Below are positions 1-7,402 of a stretch of 39,229 nt of DNA, piece after piece. The position numbers were made by a program, and so were the translations under genes. The stretch covers positions 1 through 39,229 of the forward strand of contig JBKGYK010000023.1 in NCBI GenBank assembly GCA_046546095.1. Reading direction: 5' to 3'. Origin of the DNA: JAQIBY01 sp046546095 (GTDB taxonomy: Bacteria > Bacteroidota > Bacteroidia > Bacteroidales > ML635J-15). Position 1 is the first letter of the stretch; each line of letters starts with the position of its first letter. The notes under the pieces were generated by a model. The model was not told the origin of the DNA. It did not search any database and saw nothing but the letters and a program-made list of their open reading frames with translations.

Positions 1-1
1 C

Positions 2-1723
2 GGAAAATCTAAAATTATTCTATCCATTATGCTTTCCAGCATATTCGCTTTAGGACTCAACACTGCGGCGAATGGACAAGCTGCAAGTGGTTTTGGGACA
101 GTTTTTGATGATAACGGGCTTCGTATGGACGATGCACAAGTAACATATATAAAAGCAGAAACTGAAGAACTAGCAGACGAATTTATCACAAATGGATCAG
201 GAGTATACTTATTTGACAACATTGACCTTATCACCACAGTAGTACAAGACACACCAACGCTTGAAGAAATTACTACCTACATCGGAACAGGCCAAGATCA
301 TAATTTTAACGTGCAAACAAAAGAGCAACCAAGCGTTGCAACTGTGTACAACCTTTTAGGACAACCAATAACAACAATTAATCCAGAATGGGACGGAGAA
401 GTAGCACACTATTACTGGGACGGAAGCAAAAACGGTCAAGAACTCCCAGCAGGAAGTTACCTATTTACAACGTCTGTTGATGGAGAACAATTCACGCAAA
501 AAGTAATGCAACTCAACAACGGCTCATTTATAGGAGATAGTTATAAAGTTTCAGATAAAGCTTTGATGAACACAAAATCAACACAAACACTTGAGAAAAA
601 ATTCTATGTTCATTTAAATCCAGATCCAGAAGGAGACCAGTTCCTTCCTCAAGTAGATACTGTATGGCTAAGTGAAGGCTCAGGAAACGAAGTATGGCAC
701 TACGTAGAGCCAATCCCTGCAACTATTGATCAATACTTCAAACTCGTTGACAGCAACACGCGAGAAGGATTAGAAAGTTTTACTATTCGAGCAAAAGATA
801 CAGATGCATCCGGAGAAATTCTTGGAGAAGCGCAAACAGACAGCACAGGAGTTGCGCTCATAGAAAACATTCCTGAAGACGCACTACTCTACTTAGAATA
901 CGGGCCAGAAAATAGTCACGGAGCAGACACATCCTACTACTCAAGCAAAGGAAACAAATGGCAAATGCTACCAGACACGTGGTACGCAAACGACACCATA
1001 AGTCCTGACACTGTAAAACTTGCACTACCAAACAAAAACTTAATCATTCCACAAACAGCAAACGACCCGGCACCAGCAACAATCTGGACACCGGCTAGTT
1101 ATATTAGAGAACTAGTTGGATATGATCAAATTGCAGGAGAAGATTTTGTAAATATTGAACAAGCATGTCGAAATGAAATACGAATTTGGATAGATGAAGA
1201 AAGTTATACACCTTTGCAATTAGAAAATATGGAAAACTTATTACAAGATATAGATAGTTTATTTTATGGCACTGAACAATTTACCTACACAATTGTTGAA
1301 GATAGTATTAACACAGAAAATTTAGAAGGTATGACTTATCATCACAGCGAAAATTATCACCCTGGAGAACTCGGCTATAATATCCGAGACGGACCAGGAC
1401 ACGTTAGCCCTAACACCCAATCTTATGACGGATCTATTATTAATGAACAAAATACAGATAATATGAGAATAATTTTAGGAGGCAATATTTGGACCTCAAC
1501 AATCGACGAAGAATTCATAAAAGAAACAGTAATGAGACTCAACGAATTTCAAAATGTAACATCACGACCAAGCTTTGGAAATGTTACTGCAACTTACCCC
1601 GATTATTTTGATCGAGCAATTACAAAATTAATTCGAACTAATGCATACAACAGAGTAAGTTTAAGTGATGAACGAGTACAAAGTTTTAGTTTAGAATATT
1701 TACAAGATTATTTTAACGAATAA
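2..1723 (+). CDS. Secreted modular protein, 5' truncated by window edge
   Basis: The first ATG in frame is at 29, but the frame is open to base 2 and the preceding residues (GKSKIILSI) complete a basic-plus-hydrophobic signal peptide with IMLSSIFALGL. The true start is therefore probably left of the window. After a likely cleavage near ANGQA come a carboxypeptidase-regulatory or SdrD-like beta region (about 20-60), a FlgD-like segment (about residues 105-165 from the ATG, with YNLLGQPI and ELPAGSYLF), a second beta-sandwich with DSTGVALIENIP (about 240-290), and a C-terminal domain of about 215 aa that I do not recognise. No HExxH motif was seen, so a protease call is not supported. It is AT-rich with many A-ending codons, unlike the rest of the window, which suggests transfer or a contig join. 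Function unknown; surface or secreted location is inferred. Confidence 0.7.
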   Translation, partial: GKSKIILSIMLSSIFALGLNTAANGQAASGFGTVFDDNGLRMDDAQVTYIKAETEELADEFITNGSGVYLFDNIDLITTVVQDTPTLEEITTYIGTGQDHNFNVQTKEQPSVATVYNLLGQPITTINPEWDGEVAHYYWDGSKNGQELPAGSYLFTTSVDGEQFTQKVMQLNNGSFIGDSYKVSDKALMNTKSTQTLEKKFYVHLNPDPEGDQFLPQVDTVWLSEGSGNEVWHYVEPIPATIDQYFKLVDSNTREGLESFTIRAKDTDASGEILGEAQTDSTGVALIENIPEDALLYLEYGPENSHGADTSYYSSKGNKWQMLPDTWYANDTISPDTVKLALPNKNLIIPQTANDPAPATIWTPASYIRELVGYDQIAGEDFVNIEQACRNEIRIWIDEESYTPLQLENMENLLQDIDSLFYGTEQFTYTIVEDSINTENLEGMTYHHSENYHPGELGYNIRDGPGHVSPNTQSYDGSIINEQNTDNMRIILGGNIWTSTIDEEFIKETVMRLNEFQNVTSRPSFGNVTATYPDYFDRAITKLIRTNAYNRVSLSDERVQSFSLEYLQDYFNE

Positions 1724-1748
1724 TATTATAATTCTAAAAAATAATGAC

Positions 1749-1847
1749 AACAATACAAGAAATAATCAATTTAATAGAGTAAGTTCTACAGATGAAAGAA
1801 TACAAAGTTATAGTTTGTATTACTTAACAGATTCATTAAATGACTAA
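1749..1847 (+). pseudogene. Remnant duplicate of the preceding gene's C-terminus
   Basis: Reading from 1749 in frame gives about 32 codons ending in TAA that resemble the last residues of the gene ending at 1723. The upstream gene has NRVSLSDERVQSFSLEYL and this fragment has NRVSSTDERIQSYSLYYL, each followed by a short acidic/Asn tail and stop. There is no start codon and the frame is closed upstream. It looks like what is left of a tandem paralogue after deletion, or a partial 3' duplication that has since diverged. Confidence 0.6.
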
Positions 1848-1912
1848 ATTTTATCCAAGTACATGACAAAAATTAAACAAAGTGTAAAATAACTGCCAAT
1901 AAATTTGCATAA

Positions 1913-2026
1913 GACGTTGACATTCTGGATATTAGAAGAATTATTTCAACAAAATTTTCTAATGTAGAACATCAAGGTCGAGAGTAAAAGCAGGGAATTT
2001 ATTTCAATTCTCAATACTCATTTTAA
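1913..2026 (+). pseudogene. Possible decayed dockerin-like/sorting-domain scrap
   Basis: One frame reads DVDILDIRRIISTKF, a pattern similar to half of a dockerin calcium-binding repeat (D.N..D..DILDI..II). It then hits one in-frame TAA at 1985 and continues with KQGIYFN before a second stop at 2024, which recalls the GIYF of secretion C-terminal domains. No complete gene is present. The match is short and could be chance. Confidence 0.2.
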
Positions 2027-2233
2027 AGGAAAGTAAATCTATCGAGATTAAAACGTAATACCAGGAACAATTTTACAATATTTCTTACCCACAAAAACAA
2101 AGAAATCAAGGCTTTTTGGTTTTCAATTCACTGAAAAGTGGTGATTTTTTGCGTTATAGACCAATCATAGGATTGGGTAGCCAATTGTGTTACATATCAG
2201 GCTGCAGAATGAAAAGCAAAGAAAATGGTGGCA

Positions 2234-2312
2234 GGTCCGGGTAGAGCGGTTCGTTACATCCCCGCTCCCCCGCATATCCGTACGAGCAGTTTTTCAGCAT
2301 ACAGGGACTCTC
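2234..2312 (-). other. Possible 3' end of a group II intron (domains V-VI)
   Basis: On the minus strand, 2312-2277 can fold as a domain-V-like hairpin with a CCTGTA/TACGG lower stem, a CG bulge and a short upper stem. It is followed by a GAGCGG/CCGCTC stem (2267-2262 with 2249-2244) resembling domain VI, and by the terminal CTACCCGGACC. This order is typical of bacterial group II intron 3' ends. No reverse transcriptase or intron 5' end is present, so it would be a remnant. It starts about 20 bp past the stop of the beta-propeller gene, so a plain terminator is the alternative. Confidence 0.3.
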
Positions 2313-2331
2313 AATTTATGATAAAATCAGA

Positions 2332-3825
2332 TTATTCCCTGACAATTGTTGTTGTATAAATATGATTGTCTGTTTGTATGCTGATCAAATAATTACCGCC
2401 GGCATAACCCGATAAGTCCATAACTTCATTTTTATCAATCGTTGTTTTCCTGATCATCTGTTTACCTGACATATCAAATATTGTTATGCTTTGGATACAT
2501 TTGCTGCCTGAATTAAAATACAGTTTGCCTGATGTCGGATTAGGATGAATTGAAATACCTGATTTTTCCAATGACTCAATATCGGTCGCAATAAATTCAA
2601 ACACACGCACATGTCCGCTTCCCTGACCATTTCCGTCATTATAAGGGCCGCCTATTGCAACAATGGAGCCATCATCACTTATACTGACAGAATGCCCAAA
2701 ATTATCAGATGCTGCTTCGGCATCAATATCATTGCCTTTTTGTATCCATGCACCTGATATATATTCATAAACACGGGCATGTCCCGCAAAACCACCGGAT
2801 TCTGCATTTTGGGGCCCTCCTATCGCAACCGTTGTGCCATCAGAGCTCATACTCACAGAACTACCAAATAAATCATCACCTGCCTCTCCGTCAATGTCGT
2901 TTCCTTTTTGCACCCAGTCACCTGAAAGAAACTCATAAACACGCACATGACCGGCATCCTCTCCGCTGTCATCATTCTTTGGTGCCCCAACAGCAAGTAC
3001 CGAACCATCAGAACTTAAGCTGACTGATGTTCCGGCCTCATCAAATTCATTTTCTCCATAAACATCACTGCCTTTTTGCACCCAGCTTCCGGATTCTATT
3101 TCAAAAACACGCACCTGACCAGTCGGAGCTCCACTGCTTTCATTCCAGGGAGCTCCAGTTGCTACTGTAGTTCCGTCAGAATTTAAACTCACCGAATAGC
3201 CGGAGTAATCATATTCTGCCGAACCATCAATATCATCTCCAAGCTGTGTCCATACACCCGCTTGGTTTTGATAAATACGCACGTGTCCTGAATATGTACC
3301 GTTTCCGTCATTATCATGTGCTCCAATTGCTACAACAGAGCCATCAGCGCTCATGCATAATGCAGAACCCGAATTGTCATAACCGGCTTCGCCATCAATG
3401 TCATCTCCAATCTGCATCCATGTTCCTGATTGGTACTCGTAAACACGCACATGGCCAGAATATGAACCACCTCCGTCATTTTCACTTGCTCCGATGGCAA
3501 CAATGGAACCATCAGAACTAATGCTCACAGAATAACCCGAATAGTCTCCTTCGGCTTCCCCGTCTATATCATTACCAACCTGCGTCCATACACCCGATTG
3601 ATTCTGATAAATACGCACGTGCCCTGAAGATGAACCGTTTCCGTCATTTGAGGGGGCTCCTGTTGCTATAACAGAACCATCAGCGCTTAAGCTTATTGCC
3701 CACCCCGAATTATCATCACCGGCTTCCCCTTCAATATCATTTCCTATTTGTGTCCAGGTTTGTGCCTGGATCGTAACAATGGCTGATAGAATCAGCGCTA
3801 ATTGTAGAGTTAAAATTCTTTTCAT
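2332..3825 (-). CDS. Secreted seven-repeat beta-propeller with T9SS sorting domain
   Basis: 497 aa. The signal peptide ends about residue 21 (MKRILTLQLALILSAIVTIQ then AQ). Seven tandem repeats of about 56 aa follow (residues ~22-415), each running W.Q.G.DI.GEA..D..G...S.S.DG...A.GAP.ND..G..SGHVR.Y. This repeat number and spacing fit a seven-bladed propeller of FG-GAP-like type. Residues about 425-497 (SIHPNPTSGKLYF ... ITIFDMSGKQM ... GGNYLISI) form a classic T9SS type A sorting domain, so the protein is expected to be exported through the outer membrane and attached or released. Acidic D/N-rich turns suggest calcium binding (inference). Ligand unknown. It stands alone, divergent from the glycosyltransferase at 4177. 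Confidence 0.9.
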   Translation of the reverse strand: MKRILTLQLALILSAIVTIQAQTWTQIGNDIEGEAGDDNSGWAISLSADGSVIATGAPSNDGNGSSSGHVRIYQNQSGVWTQVGNDIDGEAEGDYSGYSVSISSDGSIVAIGASENDGGGSYSGHVRVYEYQSGTWMQIGDDIDGEAGYDNSGSALCMSADGSVVAIGAHDNDGNGTYSGHVRIYQNQAGVWTQLGDDIDGSAEYDYSGYSVSLNSDGTTVATGAPWNESSGAPTGQVRVFEIESGSWVQKGSDVYGENEFDEAGTSVSLSSDGSVLAVGAPKNDDSGEDAGHVRVYEFLSGDWVQKGNDIDGEAGDDLFGSSVSMSSDGTTVAIGGPQNAESGGFAGHARVYEYISGAWIQKGNDIDAEAASDNFGHSVSISDDGSIVAIGGPYNDGNGQGSGHVRVFEFIATDIESLEKSGISIHPNPTSGKLYFNSGSKCIQSITIFDMSGKQMIRKTTIDKNEVMDLSGYAGGNYLISIQTDNHIYTTTIVRE

Positions 3826-3945
3826 AATATGTGGTTTTTGTTAGTATCTATCTATATACATATTTTATCAAAATGTAATCATTTTTCAAATATAAATTAA
3901 TTTCCCTGTATATTAAAAGAATATTGACAACTTTTTTAATGGTTT

Positions 3946-4030
3946 GGTTCTACTTCAAATTTTCATGCCTAAGGCAGACAGGAGTGGGTAATGATTGAAT
4001 TGTTGCTATTGAGTGAGAAACTATCCCAGG
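3946..4030. repeat. 85-bp dispersed repeat, copy 1
   Basis: This 85-bp stretch is matched, with only two visible differences, by 39073-39157 near the other end of the window. The sequence on both sides differs between copies. It lies in the 350-bp intergenic space between the divergent genes at 3825 and 4177. It contains a short frame starting ATGATTGAATTG in both copies, in which one of the two differences is synonymous (CTA/TTA), so it could be the 5' end of a mobile-element gene. Nature unknown. Confidence 0.8.
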
Positions 4031-4130
4031 TTACCAGCCTTTACACAATAATATAACAAAAGCATATAATAATTTAAAAACATCCCGATTAATCATTTTG
4101 AAATGCAATTGGTAAAATTTTCCACGGAAA

Positions 4131-4160
4131 TTGCATTAGAACCAAATTATTTTATCTTTA
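4131..4160 (+). promoter_or_regulatory. Candidate Bacteroidota promoter for the 4177 glycosyltransferase
   Basis: TTG at 4131-4133 and TATCTTTA at 4153-4160 are separated by 19 bp, close to the Bacteroidota consensus TTTG-N19/21-TAnnTTTG, with A in place of the final G. A 9-bp inverted repeat, AATGCAATT (4102-4110) and AATTGCATT (4129-4137), overlaps the -33 element and could be an operator. Confidence 0.45.
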
Positions 4161-4176
4161 CCCAAAAACCCGGGAG

Positions 4177-5388
4177 ATGAATCATTTTGTATTTGTTGTT
4201 TGTGGCAGCCGTGAGCATACCGATACGCTGAATTTTGGTCTGAAATTTTTGCGTCACTTTTCCAATGCCCGGATTCACGTTCTGACGGACACCAGCCGAA
4301 ACGAAGCTCGCATCGATCACGACAGAATCGTGGATGTAAAAACTCCGGAAAATCTCAATCACCATCAGGCGTCCATTTTTCTAAAAACATCTCTGCACCG
4401 CTATGTTGAAATGAAACCGGGTGATTTGTATTGCTATCTGGATTCGGATGTAATTGCAGTATCCCCAAAGGTGGATGAGATTTTCGATTTGAAGCCTGAG
4501 CCCGTTTTGTTTGCCCGCGACCATTGCCCTTTTGAGGAATTTAGTCCTATGGCCATGAGCTGCAATTGTCAGGAAGAGCAGGAAACTCACAACCGGGAGT
4601 TTTTTGCAAAAATCAACAGGTATTTTCCGGAAAATATCTTTACTGCAGGCCAGGCCAACAAAGACAAACAACAACTTGAAGCTGCATTTGAGCGTATGAA
4701 AGAAAACAAGCTAAAGTCATGGACGCAAGCCCTGCTGTATGGTTTCAAGCGCTACCTGCTACCGGTAAAAACATTCAGGTTTGCAGGTTTCCGCTTTAAC
4801 AAAAAAGACCGGTGCTGGCTTAATTCAAAAAATGAAGTCATACATTTTGATTTTGCTTACCATTCAAAGCGTGTAAAAGACCTGAGCGGCATATGGCTTG
4901 ATCCAAAAACCAAGCGCTGGTACGATGCTCAAAACAAGGACATATCCCCTGCCACACCTGCCTGCAACCATTTGAGTAAACACATCAGGACAAAATACGG
5001 GCACAATATTCCGGGCCACTGGCGGCACTGGAATGGCGGGGTGTTTTTGTTCAATCAGGATTCTGCTGCTTTTCTTGATTACTGGCATCGCATCACCCTG
5101 GAAGAGTTTGAGGATCCGGCAAGCAAAACCCGCGACCAGGGAACTCTGGCGGTGAGTGCCTGGCATTTTGGTATGCAAAAAATGGAAACCCTGCCTGTTC
5201 GTTTTAACTTCATCACAGAGTACCAAAATCCCGACACCCTGTGGGATGCAGAGAAAGGATACAGCATGAATGGCTTTAAGGCCAGCTTTGATCCGGTTTT
5301 TTTGCATGTATATCATCATTGGGGCGATGATAGCTGGGACATCTGGCAGTCAGTGATGAATATAGCTCACAAAAATGAGATTATGTAA
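4177..5388 (+). CDS. GT-A fold glycosyltransferase (GT8-like)
   Basis: 403 aa, no signal peptide, so probably cytoplasmic or membrane-peripheral. A Rossmann-like start (NHFVFVVCGS) leads to a DxD metal/nucleotide-sugar site in CYLDSDVIAVSP (residues 89-91). Residues 284-290 (HWNGGVFLF) match the acceptor-side N-G-G motif of GT8/GT24-type enzymes, and DQGTLAVSA follows. Between the two lies an unusual insertion (about 200-265) with two similar Trp-rich stretches, CWLNSKNEV and RWYDAQNKDI. It heads the glycan/radical-SAM island and lies 52 bp before the lipoprotein. Sugar donor and acceptor cannot be told from sequence. Confidence 0.75.
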   Translation: MNHFVFVVCGSREHTDTLNFGLKFLRHFSNARIHVLTDTSRNEARIDHDRIVDVKTPENLNHHQASIFLKTSLHRYVEMKPGDLYCYLDSDVIAVSPKVDEIFDLKPEPVLFARDHCPFEEFSPMAMSCNCQEEQETHNREFFAKINRYFPENIFTAGQANKDKQQLEAAFERMKENKLKSWTQALLYGFKRYLLPVKTFRFAGFRFNKKDRCWLNSKNEVIHFDFAYHSKRVKDLSGIWLDPKTKRWYDAQNKDISPATPACNHLSKHIRTKYGHNIPGHWRHWNGGVFLFNQDSAAFLDYWHRITLEEFEDPASKTRDQGTLAVSAWHFGMQKMETLPVRFNFITEYQNPDTLWDAEKGYSMNGFKASFDPVFLHVYHHWGDDSWDIWQSVMNIAHKNEIM

Positions 5389-5440
5389 TAAACAGCAAAA
5401 ATTGTCGTTAAACAAAAAATAACGGAAGAAACCGATACGT

Positions 5441-5887
5441 ATGAAAAACAAATATTTATTTCCTTTGCTCCTTGCTGCATTCATTCTTTCTGCCTGCGAA
5501 AAAGATGATGATTTCGGTACTCATCCGGCTAACATTCGCTTTGTGAATCATACAAACATGACACTCGACAGCATAAAAAATACGTTTTCTGTCATTCCGG
5601 GTCATGTTGGAATGATCACAAAAATATATACCAATTTGCATGCTGGTGACACCACTGAATATCAAGAAGCTGACAATGTTTCTGATATGCTCGAAATTGA
5701 CATTATTGCTAATGATACCACGTATTATGATTTCTGGGTTATCCCAAGCCATTATATTGATCCGGCAGATCCGGAAAATGGCCCCTATTTAAGAAACGGG
5801 TACTACACCTTTAGCATTTACATACCCGATAGTGTGGAAAACCGCCCGGAGGTTGCGCTTTTGGAATACCGCCATATGGACAATTAG
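5441..5887 (+). CDS. Small lipoprotein of unknown function
   Basis: 148 aa. A type II signal peptide ends in lipobox LSAC (Cys19) followed by EKDDD. Asp after Cys+1 is common on Bacteroidota lipoproteins, and acidic residues here fit surface-export signals (inference). The mature part is a single beta-rich domain with no family I recognise. It sits between the GT-A enzyme and the first radical SAM gene in the same direction, so a link to the island, for example as acceptor or substrate, is possible but unproven. Confidence 0.75.
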   Translation: MKNKYLFPLLLAAFILSACEKDDDFGTHPANIRFVNHTNMTLDSIKNTFSVIPGHVGMITKIYTNLHAGDTTEYQEADNVSDMLEIDIIANDTTYYDFWVIPSHYIDPADPENGPYLRNGYYTFSIYIPDSVENRPEVALLEYRHMDN

Positions 5888-5929
5888 CAATGCGTTCTTA
5901 AAATACCGGCAAATTCGCTTTGAATTTTG

Positions 5930-5937
5930 TATCTTTG
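5930..5937 (+). promoter_or_regulatory. Possible -7 element for the radical SAM pair
   Basis: TATCTTTG fits the TAnnTTTG -7 consensus and lies 16 bp before the ATG at 5954. No TTTG at the proper 19-21 bp distance was found, so the call is weak. If real, it would drive the 5954 and 7399 genes together. Confidence 0.35.
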
Positions 5938-5953
5938 AGACAAAGCTGTTTTC

Positions 5954-7402
5954 ATGCTGGATAGTCTGTACAAATCAAGTCCGAAATTTTTGAAGCAAAA
6001 CTACATTCGTGCTTTCAGAGCGCTGCAATACCTAAAATTCCGATTGGGAATGTTGAAACTCCCAGATAAAAAGCAAAGCAGCCTCAGCCTTTCCACCATG
6101 AAAGCCTACAACCGGCAACGATTGTACGGGTTCCGCCCGAAGCTTTGTTACGCCCCTTACAGCAGCATGTTTTTTTCCAGGGCCGGGTATATGTCACCAT
6201 GCTACGCTACTTACGGAAAAAACTCTGATAAATGGCCGGAAACCAGCCTGCGTGATGCCTGGTTTCATGGCGGGTTTAAAGACATCCGCCAGGCCATGGA
6301 TGAGGGAAATCTGGAATATGCATGCGGGTTTTGCCAGCCGCAGTTTGAGCAACACAATTTTGGCAGTCTGCTGCCCAACAAATACGAGCATTATGGAATT
6401 TCAAAGGGGAAATACCCCAAAATAATGGAATTTGAGCTGAGCAACCGCTGCAATCTGCAGTGCGTAATGTGCGACGGCAATCTGAGTTCCTCCATTCGCA
6501 AACATCGGGACAAGCAGCCACCCCTGCCGGAGGTATATGACAATCGCTTTTTAGGGGAGCTCCGGGAATTTATTCCTCACCTTAAAATGGCTGAGTTCAC
6601 CGGTGGCGACCCGTTTTTGATTCCAATCTATTACGAGATTTGGGAGATGATCAGGGAAATGAACCCACAATGTAAAATTCTGATCACCACCAATGGCAAC
6701 ACCTGCTCAAAGCGGATTGAAAACATGCTGAGCCACTACAAAAACCTGCATTTCAACATCTCCATTGACAGCCTCAGGCCTGAGGTATATGAAAGCATCC
6801 GTGTCGGAGCTGATTTTGATGATGTGATGAAAAACAGCAGACGCTTTATTGATTACTGCCATCGCAACGACACCACCTGCAACATCCTGGTTTGTCCGAT
6901 GAGCATCAACCTAAATGACTTAGCAAAGCTTGTAACGTTTGGAAATGAGCATGGCTGCGGCGTGTTTTTTCATACGGTAATCAAGCCGCAAGAGCTTTCC
7001 CTCAAATACCAGTCTGCTGATTTCCTGCATCAGGCCATTGAGAAGCTGAAAGGCTTCAGTCCACCCCGCTCCACTGATCAGGAAAAACAAAACGCCGACA
7101 ATTATCACAGCCTGATCAGCCAACTGGAAAGCTGGCATGAAGAAAAACTTCAGCATGAAAAACAGGTTCCCCACAGTCCGGAAGCAGCATTTGCAGATAT
7201 TCTGGAGGTACTGGACCAAAGCACGCAGGAGAAGGTAACGCGTCTGGTAGATACCCTGGCAAACGACTATCATCGAGCCACTGTGCTTGAGCTTTTCCGC
7301 GATGGAAATGCGGAAAAAATAAAAAAAATGGTGGAATCCGAAGATGAAAACAAGCTTTTGCAGCAAGCACGCAAGCAGTTAAACGAGGAGGTAAACCCAT
7401 GA
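5954..7402 (+). CDS. Radical SAM enzyme with N-terminal twitch-like Cys region (1)
   Basis: 482 aa. The radical SAM motif CNLQCVMC (Cys166, 170, 173) is followed by a SAM-contact motif GGDPF (217-221; most relatives have GGE). Before the core, Cys65, Cys83, Cys124 and Cys127 (CYAPYSS, SPCYATYG, CGFC) form a four-Cys set like a SPASM/twitch domain placed N-terminally, which would hold an auxiliary Fe-S cluster. That architecture is known for the N-terminal-twitch radical SAM family, whose reaction is to my knowledge not established. The stop overlaps the next gene's start by 4 bp (ATGA), so the two are translationally coupled. Substrate unknown; the glycosyltransferase context suggests sugar or peptide modification linked to surface glycans. 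Confidence 0.85.
   Translation: MLDSLYKSSPKFLKQNYIRAFRALQYLKFRLGMLKLPDKKQSSLSLSTMKAYNRQRLYGFRPKLCYAPYSSMFFSRAGYMSPCYATYGKNSDKWPETSLRDAWFHGGFKDIRQAMDEGNLEYACGFCQPQFEQHNFGSLLPNKYEHYGISKGKYPKIMEFELSNRCNLQCVMCDGNLSSSIRKHRDKQPPLPEVYDNRFLGELREFIPHLKMAEFTGGDPFLIPIYYEIWEMIREMNPQCKILITTNGNTCSKRIENMLSHYKNLHFNISIDSLRPEVYESIRVGADFDDVMKNSRRFIDYCHRNDTTCNILVCPMSINLNDLAKLVTFGNEHGCGVFFHTVIKPQELSLKYQSADFLHQAIEKLKGFSPPRSTDQEKQNADNYHSLISQLESWHEEKLQHEKQVPHSPEAAFADILEVLDQSTQEKVTRLVDTLANDYHRATVLELFRDGNAEKIKKMVESEDENKLLQQARKQLNEEVNP

Larger units (their letters stand above)
1848..2331. other. Gene-poor spacer
   Basis: No intact gene is visible here. The stretch holds the decayed dockerin-like scrap and the possible group II intron end described separately. 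The sequence 2090-2150 contains only weak A/T-rich hairpins. Base composition changes from very AT-rich on the left to the more balanced composition of the rest of the window on the right, so any junction of foreign DNA or a contig join should lie in this spacer. Confidence 0.5.

Noticed and set aside
2709..3521. Open frames opposite the beta-propeller gene
   Set aside because: They exist only because the repeated propeller codons keep the opposite strand open; the products have no signal, motif or family character.
2332..3825. Regular ~168-bp repeats resembling an array
   Set aside because: They are in-frame 56-residue protein repeats, not CRISPR; no short identical repeats with unique spacers exist anywhere in the window.
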